Shown here one piece after another: positions 5,715-7,463 of a DNA stretch of 7,463 nucleotides. Numbering within the stretch: the stretch's first letter is position 1; every line of letters begins with the position of its first letter. A model generated the notes under the pieces. That model was not told where the DNA came from and did no database searches. It was given only the letters and a program-made list of their open reading frames with translations. The position numbers and the translations under genes were made by a program. Origin of the DNA: Deltaproteobacteria bacterium UBA5329 (GTDB lineage Bacteria; Desulfobacterota; Syntrophorhabdia; Syntrophorhabdales; Syntrophorhabdaceae). The stretch is taken from NCBI GenBank assembly GCA_002408185.1, contig DHQV01000030.1, forward strand, positions 66,105 through 73,567, written 5' to 3'.

Positions 5715-7463
5715 GCCGTTTCCGTGTTATCCCTTTCGGATGCGACATTATCGGTGAGGTTTCCGCGATGATCACCGGCACAGCGGCCGGAGACGATAAT
5801 TTAACGGTCGTTTTCCCCGGCAGACGCCCCTTCCTTTATCTCAAGGAGCGCCTGGCAAAACAGGTGGGAGGCGCCTTATTTCCGCCGCGGTGCCTTTCAT
5901 TCGAAGAATTCATCGATCATCTCGCGCGGAGACGACACCCTTCATTCGAGGACGCTGACGGTATCGATGCCACCTGGCTCATATTCACCCTGATCAATAC
6001 CCTTCCGGCGTTCCGCGGTCACCCGTTCCGGACAAAGGATTTCGGGGAGTTCATAAGCTGGGGGGCTCATCTTCTGCAGTTCATCGAGCGCCTCGATACA
6101 GAGGATATCGATAACGATGCACTCATCAATGTCGAGCGCAATGCAGCCATCGGCTACGACATCCCTGTGAGCGTCAACGAACTGCTCGCGAACATATCCG
6201 TTTTGCGGCAGGAGTTTCATAGGGCCCTGGTCGAACATTCCTGGTTCACGCGCGGGACAAAACACCTTGCAGCCGCCGAAGAGGTGAAAGGCACGGGCGT
6301 TCGGGATGAGGGACGGGTCCTTTTCGCCGGTATCTTCGGGCTGACAGGTACGGAAAAGAACATTGTCAGGTCACTCTGGGACAGGGACCGGGCCGATATC
6401 ATCGTGAGCGGCAGCCTCGATGAATGGTCACTTTTAAATGATCTGGCATCGTATCTCAAAGCCTCCCCCGAGTATAACGAAGATGTGGACAATACCCCTC
6501 CTGTCATTCACCTGCATTCAGGCCATGATACCCATTCCGAGGCCCTCGAGGCATACCGGATAGTCAGCGAAGGAACCAAGGTCCGGACAGCCATCGTCCT
6601 GCCGGCCCCGGATTCCCTGTTCCCCGTCCTCAATCTGGTCGCCGACAGGACCGACACACCCTGTAATATATCTCTCGGGCACCGCACGGACAGAACAGCA
6701 CTCTTCGGTCTCGTCCGGAACATTCTCGAAGCCGTAAGCGAGGCGCGCCCGGAAGGCCATTACCCCGCGGACCTGTACCTGAACGTCGTACTGCATCCAT
6801 TCGTCAAGAATATGTACCCTGAGACCAATTTACGGAAATTGCTGTCGTATGTCGAACGGGCCGTGTCTGGCGATACCAGGAACACCTCCCTGGCGGGAAG
6901 GTCAGCCGTCCTTCCCGACGAAATAGAGACTCTTTTCTCGGCATGCCCTGGCGAGACCTTTGACCCCGGCTCCATAGCCGCTCTCAAAAACATCCATGAG
7001 CTCTTTTTCCGGGGCCTTCAGACAGCAGCGACGATACATGATGTCGCGACCAGTCTGGAAGATATCCTCGAAACGCTGCTCAACGCCACGGAGGTCAGGT
7101 CTTACGCATTGTCGGGCCCACTGTTCGACAGCCTGTTCAAGACCCTCGCGGTGCTGAAACGTACCCTTTTCGCCAAGGAACGACTGTCCGGCAGCCCGGA
7201 CAGAAATATCCGGACCCTCCACGATATCGTGCTGAACCGCCTCGGAGCGGCTGACCTTCCCTTCGACACGCACCCGATCGAAGAACTCGAGATACTCGGT
7301 ATGCTGGAGGCGCGCAATATCTCGTTCGAGCGGCTCATAATGCTCGACGTGAACGAGGGTGTTCTACCCGGGCCGCGCCAGGTAAACCCGGTAGTCCCCA
7401 TCGGCGTGTTTGAAGCCCTCGGCATCCCACCCCCCGAGTTCAGCGAAGCCATATACCGGTACA
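5711..7463 (+). CDS. addB: AddB-like helicase/nuclease subunit, N-terminal part (runs off the right edge)
   Basis: An uninterrupted frame starts at the ATG overlapping the AddA stop (ATGA, 5711-5714) and stays open to the window end, giving 584 codons. Family features visible are VVFPGRRPFLYLKERL (33-48), the N-terminal motif common in AddB-like proteins, and LSFEEFID (62-69). They also include FAGIFGLTGTEK (205-216), the strand preceding the second half of the first RecA-like domain, and IEELEILGMLEAR (523-535) leading to LIMLDVNEGVLP (542-553), the counterpart of helicase motif V in this family. There is no Walker A motif at the N-terminus, where the sequence reads VIPFGCDIIGEVS, so this subunit probably does not hydrolyse ATP and acts as a RecC-like scanning partner. 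The C-terminal PD-(D/E)XK nuclease and any iron-sulfur cysteines would lie beyond the window and cannot be assessed. The overlap implies translational coupling and matched stoichiometry with AddA. The family call rests on motifs plus context; overall similarity to well-studied AddB is low. Confidence 0.84.
   Translation, partial: MSRFRVIPFGCDIIGEVSAMITGTAAGDDNLTVVFPGRRPFLYLKERLAKQVGGALFPPRCLSFEEFIDHLARRRHPSFEDADGIDATWLIFTLINTLPAFRGHPFRTKDFGEFISWGAHLLQFIERLDTEDIDNDALINVERNAAIGYDIPVSVNELLANISVLRQEFHRALVEHSWFTRGTKHLAAAEEVKGTGVRDEGRVLFAGIFGLTGTEKNIVRSLWDRDRADIIVSGSLDEWSLLNDLASYLKASPEYNEDVDNTPPVIHLHSGHDTHSEALEAYRIVSEGTKVRTAIVLPAPDSLFPVLNLVADRTDTPCNISLGHRTDRTALFGLVRNILEAVSEARPEGHYPADLYLNVVLHPFVKNMYPETNLRKLLSYVERAVSGDTRNTSLAGRSAVLPDEIETLFSACPGETFDPGSIAALKNIHELFFRGLQTAATIHDVATSLEDILETLLNATEVRSYALSGPLFDSLFKTLAVLKRTLFAKERLSGSPDRNIRTLHDIVLNRLGAADLPFDTHPIEELEILGMLEARNISFERLIMLDVNEGVLPGPRQVNPVVPIGVFEALGIPPPEFSEAIYRY

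Noticed and set aside
5942..6265. Minus-strand open frames opposite the AddB-like gene (5942-6265 and several further right)
   Set aside because: The plus frame from 5711 is continuous for 584 codons with AddB-family motifs; the reverse frames overlap each other and carry no domain.

Overview
The window is ordinary-looking bacterial chromosome with moderately high GC content and dense, mostly co-directional genes. Gene content and the protein variants suggest a Gram-negative, probably anaerobic deltaproteobacterium-like organism (Desulfobacterota or a Syntrophorhabdus-type lineage). That placement is a low-confidence inference from gene style. There are no mobile elements, tRNAs, rRNAs or CRISPR repeats.

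Layout: (1) The minus strand from 333 to the left edge carries the first 111 codons of a metallo-beta-lactamase-fold hydrolase of the beta-CASP RNA-processing type. It is not closed inside the window. (2) The 268-base gap at 334-601 holds two divergent promoters and a complete manganese-sensing yybP-ykoY riboswitch with an intrinsic terminator. (3) This leader precedes a 230-residue UPF0016/TMEM165-type membrane protein (602-1294), very likely a Mn2+ exporter. (4) After a 106-base gap with its own candidate promoter come three tightly packed plus-strand genes. They are a secreted or membrane-anchored Tim44-like domain protein (1401-2411), an AddA-like helicase-nuclease (2424-5714), and an AddB-like partner that starts inside the AddA stop codon (5711) and runs off the right edge.

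How they work together: the riboswitch and exporter form a self-contained manganese homeostasis unit, in which Mn2+ binding should stabilise aptamer helix P1, prevent the terminator and turn on export. The AddA/AddB pair should form the two-subunit helicase-nuclease that processes DNA double-strand ends for RecA-dependent recombination. Translational coupling through an ATGA overlap fits equal production of the two subunits. The Tim44-like gene shares the transcript by spacing, but no functional link is visible.

I did not find a clearly undescribed system. The most instructive items are the readable switching mechanism of the riboswitch and the unusual architecture of the AddAB pair: no Q motif in AddA and no Walker A in AddB.
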